Of a stretch of DNA of 64,000 nucleotides, positions 1 through 8,589 are shown piece after piece (the first letter of the stretch is position 1; every line of letters begins with the position of its first letter). The DNA is from Xanthobacteraceae bacterium (GTDB lineage: Bacteria; Pseudomonadota; Alphaproteobacteria; Rhizobiales; Xanthobacteraceae), in contig JAIENY010000008.1 of assembly GCA_019750915.1 (NCBI GenBank), positions 124,001 to 188,000 of the forward strand, given 5' to 3'. A model generated the notes under the pieces. It saw only the letters and a program-made list of their open reading frames with translations. It made no database searches and was not told where the DNA came from. Made by a program: the position numbers and the translations under genes.

Positions 1-288
1 GAAGGCCTGCGGATGGCCGAACTGGAAGGGCGGGGCGAAATCGAGCGTCGCAGCCTGCTTGGCGATCGCCTCGCTGATGGCCGGGCGGCAATGTCCCGCG
101 TTCGAGCACCACATTCCCGCTGCGCCATCAATGATCTGACGGCCGTCGGTGGTAAAATAATGCATGTCCTTTGCGCCGGCGAGCATCCGTGGCGTTGCCT
201 TGAACGCCCGGTTCGCCGTGAACGGCATCCAATAGGCGCCCAGATCGTTCGGGGCTGTAACTGACGAGCGAGGCTGTTGAATATTCAA
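1..288 (-). CDS. omega-amino acid--pyruvate aminotransferase, N-terminal part
   Basis: Class-III PLP-dependent aminotransferase that would transfer the amino group of beta-alanine or other omega-amino acids to pyruvate. Only the first 96 codons lie in the window; the catalytic lysine is beyond the edge. The recognisable N-terminal block reads PNDLGAYWMPFTANRAFK, then a DGRQIIDGAAGMWC stretch and NAGHCRPAISEAI, which is the opening typical of this family. No ATG is available, so I take the TTG at 288-286, which has AAGGAA about seven bases upstream. It is transcribed away from the Tad genes. Family assignment is firm; the exact substrate is inferred. Confidence 0.85.
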   Translation of the reverse strand, partial: MNIQQPRSSVTAPNDLGAYWMPFTANRAFKATPRMLAGAKDMHYFTTDGRQIIDGAAGMWCSNAGHCRPAISEAIAKQAATLDFAPPFQFGHPQAF

Positions 289-460
289 GGCACGTTCCTT
301 CCGGCGGCTAGCACGATTGCCTTCTCTAGCAGGTCGGTCCTCGGAGCGGAATGACAAGCGCGATGCGTGAAATAACGGATGGGTTATCCATCCTTATACA
401 CCACCATAAATTGTCATTAAATTTATTTGCTCTTAAAAGTTGTGTGCGCGAAATGCGCCA

Positions 461-898
461 ATGCAAAAGATCGTGCAAGACATCACCTGGTTTCGCAAAG
501 CTCGCAGCGGTTCATCGGCCGTCGAGTTTGCGCTGATCGTGCCGGTCTTTCTGATGCTGGTGTTCGGCATCATACTGTTCGGCGCATATCTCGGGCTGGT
601 GCACGACGTCCAGCAACTGGCGGCGGAGGCAGCGCGTTCCTCGGTTGCAGGGCTGAGCGAAGCCGAGCGCAAATCTCTGGCCAACAGTTACGTCACGGTC
701 AACGCGGCGAGCTACCCGCTGATCGATCCCTCAAGGCTCAAGGTCAACGCTGCGACCTCACAAACCGACGCCAATGTGTTCGTTGTTGCGGTGAGTTACG
801 ACGCTGCCGGATCGTTCATCTATTCGCTTCCGTCATTCGTCGGCTCGCCGTCGTCAACCATCGTCCGCTCCGCCGCCATTCCGCGCGGCGGCTATTGA
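461..898 (+). CDS. TadE-like minor pseudopilin
   Basis: About 145 residues. A short basic N-terminus is followed by the class III pilin-like boundary GSSAVEFALI with Glu22, then a hydrophobic helix of roughly residues 22-45, the hallmark of TadE-family proteins that are cleaved by a prepilin peptidase and join a Flp/Tad pilus or related secretion machine in the envelope. The ATG at 461 fits the family start; a TTG seven codons upstream (440) is possible and neither has a strong ribosome site. It lies 11 bp before the TadG-like gene, so the two are probably co-transcribed. No other tad genes are in the window. Confidence 0.8.
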   Translation: MQKIVQDITWFRKARSGSSAVEFALIVPVFLMLVFGIILFGAYLGLVHDVQQLAAEAARSSVAGLSEAERKSLANSYVTVNAASYPLIDPSRLKVNAATSQTDANVFVVAVSYDAAGSFIYSLPSFVGSPSSTIVRSAAIPRGGY

Positions 899-909
899 AT
901 GGGAGGACA

Positions 910-2556
910 ATGATGTTGCGGCTGGCGCGGCGTTTTTCGACAGATGATCGGGGCAATATCGCGCTCATGGGCGCAATCTGCATGGTGGTTGTCGCAGGAT
1001 TCGCGGCATTCGGTGTCGATCTTGGCACGATCTTCACAGACAAGCGCCGCGTCCAAAGCGCGGCCGATCTCGCCGCCATCGTCGCGGCATCCGATCTTGC
1101 TCATGCCCCTAGCGCTGCTGCGGCCACGGTGTCCAAAAACAACTATCCGCCGGACTCGCTCGTGGCTGTCGAGACCGGCGTTTATCAGGCGGACGCCTCG
1201 CTTGCGCCGCAGCAGCGCTTCACACCTGCGGCCACGCCGGCCAACGCCGTGCGGATTACCATGCAAACGAAGACGCCGCTGTTCTTCGGGCGCGTCCTGA
1301 CCGGCGACCAGTATTTCACGCTCAAGGCGACGTCGGTCGCGAGCACCACACAACTGGCGACATTTGCGATCGGCTCAAGGCTCGTGTCGCTCAATGGCGG
1401 GCTGCTCAACGCGCTGCTCGGTCAGTTGCTCGGCACCTCGCTGTCGCTGTCGGTGATGGATTATCAGTCGCTGGCCAACGCGCAGGTCAATCTGTTCGAT
1501 TTCATGTCGGCGCTGGCGACGCATGCGAACCTCACCGGCGTCAGCTACGATACGCTGCTGCAATCGAGTCTGAAAATCGGCGATGTAATCGGCGCGATGC
1601 AGGCCACCGTGGGCGGCCCGGCGTCGAGCGTTCTTGCCAACGTGGGAGCTTCACTGTCGGGCGTCACCACGCAAGTGGGGCTGTCGAATCTGTTCGATCT
1701 TGGTCCCTATGGTGATCTACCCATCGGCCAGCAACCGAGAGTCGCGGTCAATGTCGATGCTTTTGATCTGCTGTCGGCCGCCGCGCAAATCGCCAATGGC
1801 ACACATCAGGTGGCAACCGGCGTCAATCTTGGACTTCCGGGGATTGCCAGCGTTACGCTGCAGGTCACGATTGGAGAACGTCCTGTCGGTTCGAGCTGGA
1901 TTGCGGTCGGAACGGCGGGTGCAAGCGTGCATACGGCGCAAACCCGGATCTATGCGAAGATTCAACTGATCGGGACAGGGCAGGTTTCGGTGGTCAACCT
2001 TCCGGTCTATGTCGAGGTGGCTTCGGGAACGGCGACGTTGAACAACGTGAGCTGCGGCTACCCCGACATCATGACGTCCGCCGCGCAGCTCGGTGTGTCG
2101 CCGGGGATCGTCGACGCATGGATCGGCAACGTCACTTCTTCGGAGATGACGAATTTTTCCACCAAGCCCAATCCGCCGCCGGTGACCATCGTTGATCTCG
2201 GAGCGATCAAGGTGGCGGCGCGGGCGCATGCGGCGATGGCCAATTCCTCGCCGACCAGGGTCAACTTCAGTTATGCGGATATTCTGGCGCAGACCAAAAA
2301 AACCGTGAATACGACCTCATTCACCTCGTCGCTCACGTCGAGCCTTTTGAATGACCTGTCGCTGACCGTCATGGTGGGTCCGCTGGCGCTTCCGATCCCG
2401 GGGCTCGGCCCGCTGGTGACCGGAATAATCAGCGGCGCCACCGGGTCGATCGATGCGCTGTTGGGCGCCATCCTGCAAACGCTGGGCGTCGGCCTCGGTC
2501 AGGCGGATGTCTGGGTGCCGGGTATCCGCTGTGACGGCGCGGTGCTTGTGAATTGA
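910..2556 (+). CDS. TadG-like pilus assembly protein
   Basis: About 548 residues. The N-terminus has the TadG pattern: basic residues, DRGNIALM, a hydrophobic helix (about 18-38) and [22 protein letters not shown], the conserved post-membrane segment of the TadG N-terminal family. The rest is a long, Ser/Thr/Gly/Ala-rich extracytoplasmic region without a motif I recognise. Start chosen at the first ATG of an ATGATG pair, preceded by GGGAGGAC at 901-908. The same frame stays open for 161 codons upstream across tadE, but that part is an out-of-frame shadow. Likely works with the adjacent TadE-like protein in the cell envelope. Confidence 0.75.
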   Translation: MMLRLARRFSTDDRGNIALMGAICMVVVAGFAAFGVDLGTIFTDKRRVQSAADLAAIVAASDLAHAPSAAAATVSKNNYPPDSLVAVETGVYQADASLAPQQRFTPAATPANAVRITMQTKTPLFFGRVLTGDQYFTLKATSVASTTQLATFAIGSRLVSLNGGLLNALLGQLLGTSLSLSVMDYQSLANAQVNLFDFMSALATHANLTGVSYDTLLQSSLKIGDVIGAMQATVGGPASSVLANVGASLSGVTTQVGLSNLFDLGPYGDLPIGQQPRVAVNVDAFDLLSAAAQIANGTHQVATGVNLGLPGIASVTLQVTIGERPVGSSWIAVGTAGASVHTAQTRIYAKIQLIGTGQVSVVNLPVYVEVASGTATLNNVSCGYPDIMTSAAQLGVSPGIVDAWIGNVTSSEMTNFSTKPNPPPVTIVDLGAIKVAARAHAAMANSSPTRVNFSYADILAQTKKTVNTTSFTSSLTSSLLNDLSLTVMVGPLALPIPGLGPLVTGIISGATGSIDALLGAILQTLGVGLGQADVWVPGIRCDGAVLVN

Positions 2557-2581
2557 TGTTGCCGCTGGTACCTACCAGCCC

Positions 2582-4147
2582 ATGTCCGACAAGAAACCGA
2601 AAAAGCCCCAGAAATTGCGCGCGCGCCTGCCGCGCGGCCTCGTCGATCGCACGCCCGCCGAGATCGCGGCGACGCGCCAGATGGTCGAGAAAATCCGCGC
2701 TGTCTACGAACGCTACGGTTTCGAGCCGGTGGAAACGCCTGCGATGGAATACACCGACGCGCTCGGCAAATTCCTGCCCGATCAGGATCGACCGAACGAG
2801 GGCGTGTTCTCGTTTCAGGACGACGACGAGCAATGGATATCGCTGCGCTACGATCTGACCGCGCCGCTCGCGCGTTATGTCGCGGAAAATTTCGACACGC
2901 TGCCCAAGCCCTATCGGTCTTATCGCAACGGCTATGTCTATCGCAACGAGAAACCCGGCCCCGGCCGGTTCCGCCAGTTCATGCAGTTCGATGCCGATAC
3001 GGTGGGCAGTGCGTCGCCCGCCGCCGACGCTGAGATGTGCATGATGGCCGCCGACACCATGGAGGAGCTTGGCATCCCGCGCGGCTCCTATGTGGTGAAG
3101 GTCAACAACCGCAAGGTACTCGATGGCGTGCTGGAAAGCATCGGCCTCGGTGGCGAGGAGAATGCTGGACGTCGCCTCACAGTTTTGCGTGCGATCGATA
3201 AGCTGGACAAGTTCTCCGTTGATGAAGTTCGCAAGCTCCTCGGCCCGGGGAGATGGGACGGTGGTGAAGAGGGCAAGGGCGATTTCACGAAGGGTGCTGG
3301 GCTGAGCGAACGAGCAGCCACGGCGGTGCTCCAATATGTGGCTCCAAAATCACCCACAATTCAAATTGCAGGGCACGATGAAAAGTCCGGTGATATCCTG
3401 ACGACAATGCCTGATGACGGTGTCGAAATTTCTTTGAATGAAAAATTCAGAGAAGGGCAAAAAGAGCTAAACGAAATACGGTTACTAGTTGAATCGGGCG
3501 GCTATCAATCGGATCGAATTCTTATTGATCAGACTGTCGTGCGCGGCCTCGAATACTATACCGGCCCGGTCTACGAAGTAGAGCTGCTGCTCGACACTAA
3601 AGACGAGAAGGGCCGTCCGGTGCGGTTCGGCTCGGTCGGCGGCGGTGGGCGCTATGACGGACTCGTGTCGCGCTTTCGCGGCGAGCCGGTGCCCGCGACA
3701 GGTTTTTCCATCGGCGTGTCGCGCCTGCAGGCTGCGCTCACGATGCTCGGCAAGATCGACACCACGCCGGACTACGGTCCCGTCGTCGTGCTGGTGATGG
3801 ACCGCAATGAGATCGCTCAATATCAGAAATTCGTCGCCACGCTGCGCAATGCGGGCATTCGCTCCGAACTCTATCTCGGCAATCCGAAGAACAATCTCGG
3901 CGTCCAGTTCAAATATGCCGACCGCCGCAACTCGCCATGCGTCGTGATTCAGGGTGGCGATGAAAAGGCGAAGGGGATTGTGCAGATCAAGGATTTAATT
4001 CTTGGCGCGCAGGTGGGTGGTGATGCCGCGGACCGTGAAGCGTTCCTTCAGAAGCAACAGGGCGAGGCGCAGGTTGCGGTGGCAGAAGCCGACCTCGTTG
4101 GCGCGGTCCAAAAAGTTCTCGCGCGGCACAACGTCGTCTGGGGCTGA
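2582..4147 (+). CDS. hisS: histidyl-tRNA synthetase
   Basis: Class II aminoacyl-tRNA synthetase charging tRNA-His in the cytoplasm; 521 residues, the long alphaproteobacterial form. Motif 2 is in [20 protein letters not shown]; the histidine signature is [16 protein letters not shown] near residue 320 and motif 3 is in the [10 protein letters not shown] segment. A C-terminal anticodon-binding domain follows from about residue 400. The part encoded by roughly 3300-3540 (insertion region between motif 2 and the histidine loop) is clearly richer in A+T, with CTA, TTA, ATA and AGA codons rare elsewhere in the window. It begins 25 bp after the TadG gene and its stop abuts the convergent DUF3617 gene. 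Confidence 0.96.
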   Translation: MSDKKPKKPQKLRARLPRGLVDRTPAEIAATRQMVEKIRAVYERYGFEPVETPAMEYTDALGKFLPDQDRPNEGVFSFQDDDEQWISLRYDLTAPLARYVAENFDTLPKPYRSYRNGYVYRNEKPGPGRFRQFMQFDADTVGSASPAADAEMCMMAADTMEELGIPRGSYVVKVNNRKVLDGVLESIGLGGEENAGRRLTVLRAIDKLDKFSVDEVRKLLGPGRWDGGEEGKGDFTKGAGLSERAATAVLQYVAPKSPTIQIAGHDEKSGDILTTMPDDGVEISLNEKFREGQKELNEIRLLVESGGYQSDRILIDQTVVRGLEYYTGPVYEVELLLDTKDEKGRPVRFGSVGGGGRYDGLVSRFRGEPVPATGFSIGVSRLQAALTMLGKIDTTPDYGPVVVLVMDRNEIAQYQKFVATLRNAGIRSELYLGNPKNNLGVQFKYADRRNSPCVVIQGGDEKAKGIVQIKDLILGAQVGGDAADREAFLQKQQGEAQVAVAEADLVGAVQKVLARHNVVWG

Positions 4148-4672
4148 TTACTGCGGCATCATCGCGCGCAGTTTCTGCATGTCCTTGATGTTCATCTTGA
4201 TGCCGCCGGGCATGATGATGTCACCGGCCTTCTGGCCTGCGGCGCATGATCCCTTCCAGGTCGCGTTCATCACCATGGTGTGCTCGGACGAAGCGCCGGC
4301 GGGTCCGCCAGGGCGGTTCGACGACACCTTGATCGTATAGGCCGAATTGAAGTCCCCGCTGATTTCGGTGTGCGAGGTCGAAGCGGTTCCGGCGATATTG
4401 CAGGTCGCATCGATGGTGAAGCCGGTCGCGGTTTTCTGGATGTCCTGCTTGTCGCACATGTTCTTGCCGACCGGGCCGAACGATGTCCGCATCTCCTTGT
4501 CGGTGGTCTCGTCCGTGCACTGCTGGATGGTCGGCGAGCCCATCTGACTGCCGACGATCTGGATTTCCCAAAGACCGGGCTTGCGGTTCGGCATGTCGAC
4601 GTCGGCGAGCGCCGCCGGAGATATCGCCGCAACGAGGCTTGAAAGTCCGGCAATGTGCACAAAGCGGATCAT
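4148..4672 (-). CDS. DUF3617 periplasmic protein
   Basis: 174 residues with an N-terminal signal peptide (hydrophobic core about 4-20, Ala-rich cleavage site near ALADVD). The conserved start of DUF3617 proteins, KPGLWEIQI, follows, then a pair of Cys-containing stretches (QQCTDE, NMCDKQ) and a TCNI segment. Such proteins are exported and uncharacterised. The start at 4672 has GAGGAGCTC upstream; an upstream in-frame start at 4747 would add an unconvincing leader. It abuts hisS tail to tail and is followed upstream by another small exported protein on the same strand. Confidence 0.8.
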   Translation of the reverse strand: MIRFVHIAGLSSLVAAISPAALADVDMPNRKPGLWEIQIVGSQMGSPTIQQCTDETTDKEMRTSFGPVGKNMCDKQDIQKTATGFTIDATCNIAGTASTSHTEISGDFNSAYTIKVSSNRPGGPAGASSEHTMVMNATWKGSCAAGQKAGDIIMPGGIKMNIKDMQKLRAMMPQ

Positions 4673-4688
4673 TGCCGGAGCTCCTCGT

Positions 4689-4988
4689 TCAGTAGGCGGC
4701 GCGCAACGGCCGCTGCGCGCTGCCGGGTGGAACCCAGACACAAGCAAACGAGATGTAGCCGCCGTATTGCGCCTCGACGCCGGTGAGCTTCACAACCTTG
4801 CCGTAGCGCGCGCAGTGATCGACGGCGATGGCCTTGACGTCGCTTCCCTGCATATAGAGCGAATAGGCGATGATGCCGCCGGTATCATTGCCCTTGAAAG
4901 GGGGCACCCAGCTGGCGCGCGCCGGCAAGGCCGCCGTCACCGCCGCAAGAGCTGCCGCCGCGATCGTCCATTTCATCGCCGTTCGCAT
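4689..4988 (-). CDS. small exported protein of unknown function
   Basis: 99 residues. The N-terminus is a plain signal peptide (MRTAMKWTIAAAALAAVTAA, cleavage probably after PARA), leaving a mature protein of about 75 residues containing two cysteines (DHCARYGK and SFACVW) that could pair in the periplasm. The start at 4988 is preceded by GGAG at eight bases; an ATG five codons upstream exists. It lies just upstream of the DUF3617 gene on the same strand, with 16 bp between them, so they may share a transcript. I do not recognise a named family. Confidence 0.6.
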   Translation of the reverse strand: MRTAMKWTIAAAALAAVTAALPARASWVPPFKGNDTGGIIAYSLYMQGSDVKAIAVDHCARYGKVVKLTGVEAQYGGYISFACVWVPPGSAQRPLRAAY

Positions 4989-5151
4989 TCTCTGCTCCAT
5001 CAATTTTCAGGGAGTTTAGCCCCCTCCCGGCGACATTGAAAGGATCGGGCACAGGATGCGCGGGCGTTGTTGCCAGGTGTTGCCGCGCTGCACTTGACCG
5101 CCGCAGGGGATCGCGGCACCGTCCTGCCAAAGCAATCGGGCCTTTCATTTC

Positions 5152-5640
5152 ATGCGCATGTTCTTCTCGCCCCGGATTTCCGCCCTCGCCGTTGTGTTCG
5201 GTGCCGTTCTGGGCGCCACCGCCATGGCTGGCAGCGCGAACGCGGCAAATCCCCTGGAATTGAACTTCTGGCTCTCCGGCCCCCGTTATGACGGCAACAT
5301 GGGGCAATGCGAGAGCGCGCTTTCTGCGATTTCGGCGCAGTTCGCGCAGAAGGAAGGCCGGTTCTGGAATTCGGATTTGCGAATCACCGGCTTTGCCGAT
5401 GTGCGGGAAGTCGCCTATCGGCCCTGGGAGGGACCGAATTCGGCATACAACGCCATTCCGCGCCGGTTCTGTTCCGCCAGTGCCATGTTGAACGACGGGC
5501 ATCCGCGCATGGTCCATTACTCGATCATCGAGGATGGCGGCTTTGCCGGAACCGGCCTCGATTCCGGGGTGGAATGGTGCGTTGTCGGCCTCGACCGCAA
5601 CTGGGCCTATAACCCCCGCTGCCGCTCGGCAAAGCCCTGA
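5152..5640 (+). CDS. secreted protein of unknown function
   Basis: 162 residues with a signal peptide (residues 1 to about 31, ending SANAA). The mature part has several aromatic and cysteine residues (GQCESALSAI, RRFCSASAML, EWCVVGLDRNW, NPRCRS), suggesting a compact disulphide-bonded periplasmic domain. I do not recognise a domain family. Two ATG codons, at 5152 and 5158, could serve as start. It stands alone between two promoters' worth of sequence and RNase T2. Confidence 0.65.
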   Translation: MRMFFSPRISALAVVFGAVLGATAMAGSANAANPLELNFWLSGPRYDGNMGQCESALSAISAQFAQKEGRFWNSDLRITGFADVREVAYRPWEGPNSAYNAIPRRFCSASAMLNDGHPRMVHYSIIEDGGFAGTGLDSGVEWCVVGLDRNWAYNPRCRSAKP

Positions 5641-5736
5641 TAATTCCCGCCCGGCGATCTTCGCAGCCGGCATCCAATATGTTCTTGTGACGTTCCTGGC
5701 GCCCCGATAGGTTCGCGCGCGGATGGGGATGTTGCG

Positions 5737-6423
5737 ATGGTCAGTTCTTCAAGGATTTTGATTCGGCTGCTCGTGCTGTTTGGCGCTGTGATGTTGGCGA
5801 GTGCGGCCTCCGCTCAAGATCGCCGGCAGAATGCTCCCGGCGATTTCGATTTCTATGTGTTGTCGCTGTCCTGGTCTCCTTCGTATTGCGAAGCCGCGCG
5901 CGAGCGCGGCAACACCAGCCGCAGCACCCAAATCCAGTGCGGCGGGCGTCCTTATTCGTTTGTCGTGCACGGCCTGTGGCCGCAATACGAGCGCGGCTTT
6001 CCGGACTATTGCGAGCAGCCCGCGCCGCGGCTGGGCCGCAACATCATGACGTCGATGCTCGACATCATGCCTGCGCCCGGCCTGATCTATAGCGAGTGGG
6101 ACAAGCACGGCACCTGTTCGGGATTGGGCGCGCGCGGCTACTTCGAGGCCATCCGCAAGGCGCGTTCGGCGGTGAAGATTCCACAGGACTTCATCGAACT
6201 TTCCGATCCGAAAACGGTGGCGCCCGGCGAGGTCGAAGATGCCTTCGTCAAGGCGAACCCGGGATTGAGCACCAGCGCCATCGCGGTGACCTGTGAGGGC
6301 AAGCGGCTCAGCGAGGTGCGGATATGCATGAGCAAGGATCTTCAGTTTCGCGCCTGCGAGGAGATCGATCGCCGGGCGTGCCGCCGCGACCACATCGTAA
6401 TGCCGCCATTGCGCGGTGGCTAA
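5737..6423 (+). CDS. ribonuclease T2 family protein
   Basis: 228 residues: signal peptide (about 1-26), then an RNase T2 domain. Both catalytic segments are intact: CAS1 FVVHGLWPQ with His78, and CAS2 EWDKHGTCS with Glu120, Lys123 and His124. Enzymes of this family cut single-stranded RNA through a 2',3'-cyclic phosphate intermediate and act in the periplasm or outside the cell. Paired cysteines near CAS1 (SYCEAA, IQCGGR, DYCEQP, GTCSG) fit an exported protein. Transcribed alone or with rlmJ, which starts 50 bp downstream. Confidence 0.9.
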   Translation: MVSSSRILIRLLVLFGAVMLASAASAQDRRQNAPGDFDFYVLSLSWSPSYCEAARERGNTSRSTQIQCGGRPYSFVVHGLWPQYERGFPDYCEQPAPRLGRNIMTSMLDIMPAPGLIYSEWDKHGTCSGLGARGYFEAIRKARSAVKIPQDFIELSDPKTVAPGEVEDAFVKANPGLSTSAIAVTCEGKRLSEVRICMSKDLQFRACEEIDRRACRRDHIVMPPLRGG

Positions 6424-6473
6424 AACGGCAATTTGGGCGATACTTTCGCCGTGCAATGTCGTAATCGGCTGCG

Positions 6474-7337
6474 ATGAATTACAGACACGCTTTCCATGCC
6501 GGCAATTTTGCCGATGTGATCAAACACATCGTGCTGACGCGAATCCTGACCTATCTGCATCAGAAGCAGTCGGCGTTCCGTGTCATCGACACCCACGCCG
6601 GCGCCGGTTTGTACGATCTGACAGGAGACGAAGCGAGCCGGGGCGGCGAATGGCGCAGCGGAATCGCGCGCGTCATGCAGGCCCGCTTTACTCCGCAAGT
6701 GGCCGATCTTGTCGCGCCGTATCTCGACATCGTTCGCGCGTTCAATCCGCAGCGCGATCTGGTCGCCTATCCCGGATCGCCGTTGATCGCACGGGCGCTG
6801 CTGCGCCCTCAGGACCGGCTCGTCGCATGTGAGGTTGAGCCCGGCGCACGCAAGCAGCTTCTTTCCAGTCTTTATAACGACACCCAGGCGCGGGTCGTCG
6901 ATCTCGACGGATGGACGGCCCTGCCTGCCTTCGTGCCGCCGAACGAACGGCGCGGGGTGGTGCTGATCGATCCGCCATTCGAAGACAAGGACGAGTTCTC
7001 AAAGCTGGCGCAACGGTTTGCCACGGCGTTCGCGAAATGGCCGACCGGCGTCTACGTGATGTGGTATCCGGCAAAAGATCGCCGCAGCACCGACGAACTT
7101 GCCCGGCGCGTAGCCGTGAGCGTCGGAGAAAGCGACAGAGGCGATGGAGACTGTTTGCGCGTTGAATTCAGTGTTGCGCCGCAGTCGGCGGAGGCCGGTC
7201 TTGTCTCGACGGGGCTTTTGATCGTCAATCCGCCCTGGACCTTGGCGTCCGAACTGCGCGCGACCCTCGCCGAACTCGAAAAGCCTCTGGGGCAGGGCGG
7301 TGCCGGACGTTATCGGGTCGAAACGGTCCGCCCCTGA
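6474..7337 (+). CDS. rlmJ: 23S rRNA (adenine(2030)-N6)-methyltransferase RlmJ
   Basis: 287 residues, the normal length. Starts MNYRHAFHAGNFADVIKH, the invariant opening of RlmJ (ComJ/DUF519). A SAM-binding loop DTHAGAGLYDL is at 39-49 and the catalytic DPPFE motif of N6-adenine methyltransferases is at 166-170. It modifies A2030 of 23S rRNA before subunit assembly in E. coli; the same role is expected here. No partner genes nearby are needed. Confidence 0.93.
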   Translation: MNYRHAFHAGNFADVIKHIVLTRILTYLHQKQSAFRVIDTHAGAGLYDLTGDEASRGGEWRSGIARVMQARFTPQVADLVAPYLDIVRAFNPQRDLVAYPGSPLIARALLRPQDRLVACEVEPGARKQLLSSLYNDTQARVVDLDGWTALPAFVPPNERRGVVLIDPPFEDKDEFSKLAQRFATAFAKWPTGVYVMWYPAKDRRSTDELARRVAVSVGESDRGDGDCLRVEFSVAPQSAEAGLVSTGLLIVNPPWTLASELRATLAELEKPLGQGGAGRYRVETVRP

Positions 7338-7468
7338 CCCCTTTGCCCGGTCGCCCTATTTTCAAAAAACCTTCATAAGACCGATGGTCAAGCGCCCGCC
7401 GTGGTGCTTAGCATATCGTTGGGAAGATCGGCACGAAGAGGCCGGCGATGCTCGGAGGGCTTTTCCCA

Positions 7469-7681
7469 ATGGCAATGACAGGGACTGTTAAATTTTTTAA
7501 TGCTGAGCGCGGTTACGGGTTCATCAAGCCGGACGACGGAGGACGTGATGTTTTCGTCCACATCACGGCGGTCGAACGGGCGGGCCTGAAAAATTTGGCC
7601 GAGGGGCAGCGCATCACCTTCGAAGTCGAACCCGACAAGAAGGGGAAGGGCCCCAAGGCTGTTGATCTGGTTGTGTCGTAG
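7469..7681 (+). CDS. cold shock-domain protein
   Basis: 70 residues, a single cold shock domain: GTVKFFNAERGYGFIKPDDG carries RNP1-like KGYGFI (here RGYGFI) and DVFVHITAV is RNP2. Binds single-stranded RNA or DNA as a chaperone. I start at ATG 7469, with GGAGGG about nine bases upstream; the ATG at 7475 is also possible. Downstream of rlmJ by about 130 bp, so probably its own promoter. A stable GC hairpin follows the stop. Confidence 0.92.
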   Translation: MAMTGTVKFFNAERGYGFIKPDDGGRDVFVHITAVERAGLKNLAEGQRITFEVEPDKKGKGPKAVDLVVS

Positions 7682-7699
7682 ACTATTGCCGAAGCGAAA

Positions 7700-7720
7700 A
7701 TCCCGGGCCATGCCCGGGAT
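7700..7720. terminator. CCCGGG hairpin between csp and omp genes
   Basis: Nine-base perfect stem (ATCCCGGGC with GCCCGGGAT) and a CAT loop, between two convergent genes. On the minus strand it is followed by TTTTC, so it can end the outer-membrane protein transcript; on the plus strand it follows the cold shock gene. A very similar CCCGGGCC hairpin lies at 59705-59725. Confidence 0.6.
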
Positions 7721-7747
7721 CGAGTTTGGTTGATGCCGTGGTTGCGA

Positions 7748-8368
7748 TCAGAAGTGATAGTTCAGGCCGATGCGAACGGTGCTGAAGCTGTAGCCGTTCG
7801 GCACGCCGGTCAGGACAAAGTTGTGGCTGTCGAGATCGACGTAGAGATACTCGGCCTTGGCCGACAGATTCTTTGTGATCATGAATTCCGCGCCGATACC
7901 TGCGGCCCAGCCGGCGGAGGTGTTGCTCTCCGAGAAGCCGGGAAGTTCGGTTTTCAGAGTGCCGAAGGCCAGACCGCCGGTGCCGTAAACCAGAAGGTTT
8001 TGATTGAAGGCGTAGCCGATACGGCCGCGAAGGGTGCCGTACCAGGGATTTGAAAACTTCCAGGCAGCGAATGTGTCGTCGGCGCCGGAAGCCTGAAGGT
8101 CGGCTTCAATGCCGATCACCCATGGCGTACCGAATTGCCAGTTGTAACCACCTTGAATACCGCCGCTGACGCCTGATGGATTGGCGCCACCGCTATGGCT
8201 GACACTGCCCCAGTTGTAGCCGACGTTCACGCCGAGATACGGGCCCGCCCAGCTATAGGCATCGAGAGGCTGATTGACGGTGTAGGGCGCGCGATAGCTG
8301 AGATCGGCCGCCTGTGCGGACACCGCGCTGCCAAGCAAAACAGCAATTCCGATGACCTTCTTCAACAT
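7748..8368 (-). CDS. outer-membrane beta-barrel protein (Omp31-like)
   Basis: 206 residues: signal peptide ending SAQAAD, then the Rhizobiales porin-family pattern YSWAGPYLGVNVGYNWG, alternating beta strands, and a C-terminal strand ending in STVRIGLNYHF with a terminal Phe as required for BAM-dependent insertion. Eight strands are expected. Start at 8368 with GGGGAG upstream; the longer start at 8398 adds a non-signal leader. Probably a surface structural barrel rather than a pore of known specificity. Confidence 0.85.
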   Translation of the reverse strand: MLKKVIGIAVLLGSAVSAQAADLSYRAPYTVNQPLDAYSWAGPYLGVNVGYNWGSVSHSGGANPSGVSGGIQGGYNWQFGTPWVIGIEADLQASGADDTFAAWKFSNPWYGTLRGRIGYAFNQNLLVYGTGGLAFGTLKTELPGFSESNTSAGWAAGIGAEFMITKNLSAKAEYLYVDLDSHNFVLTGVPNGYSFSTVRIGLNYHF

Positions 8369-8589
8369 CTCGATCTCCCCCGCACGCACGGAACTCAACT
8401 GTTCACGCCACGGCCGAACGGCCGCGTCAGGGCGGGAATCGTGGTTACGAAAGTCCGCCCTTTATGAGTAGGATTTATCGAGAATTTTGGGTTAAACACT
8501 TCTTAAAATCGGTCCCGGCGCGCTGGATTGTTGTTAAGAGAGTCTTACCGATGCTGGCCTCGGTCGCTCACCATGACTAACTAGGGCCC

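Noticed and set aside
427-909. Reading frame of the TadG-like gene stays open 161 codons upstream, across tadE.
   Set aside because: The tadE frame has a clear family sequence and TadG has a strong ribosome site at 901-908; the extension is a chance open frame in GC-rich DNA.
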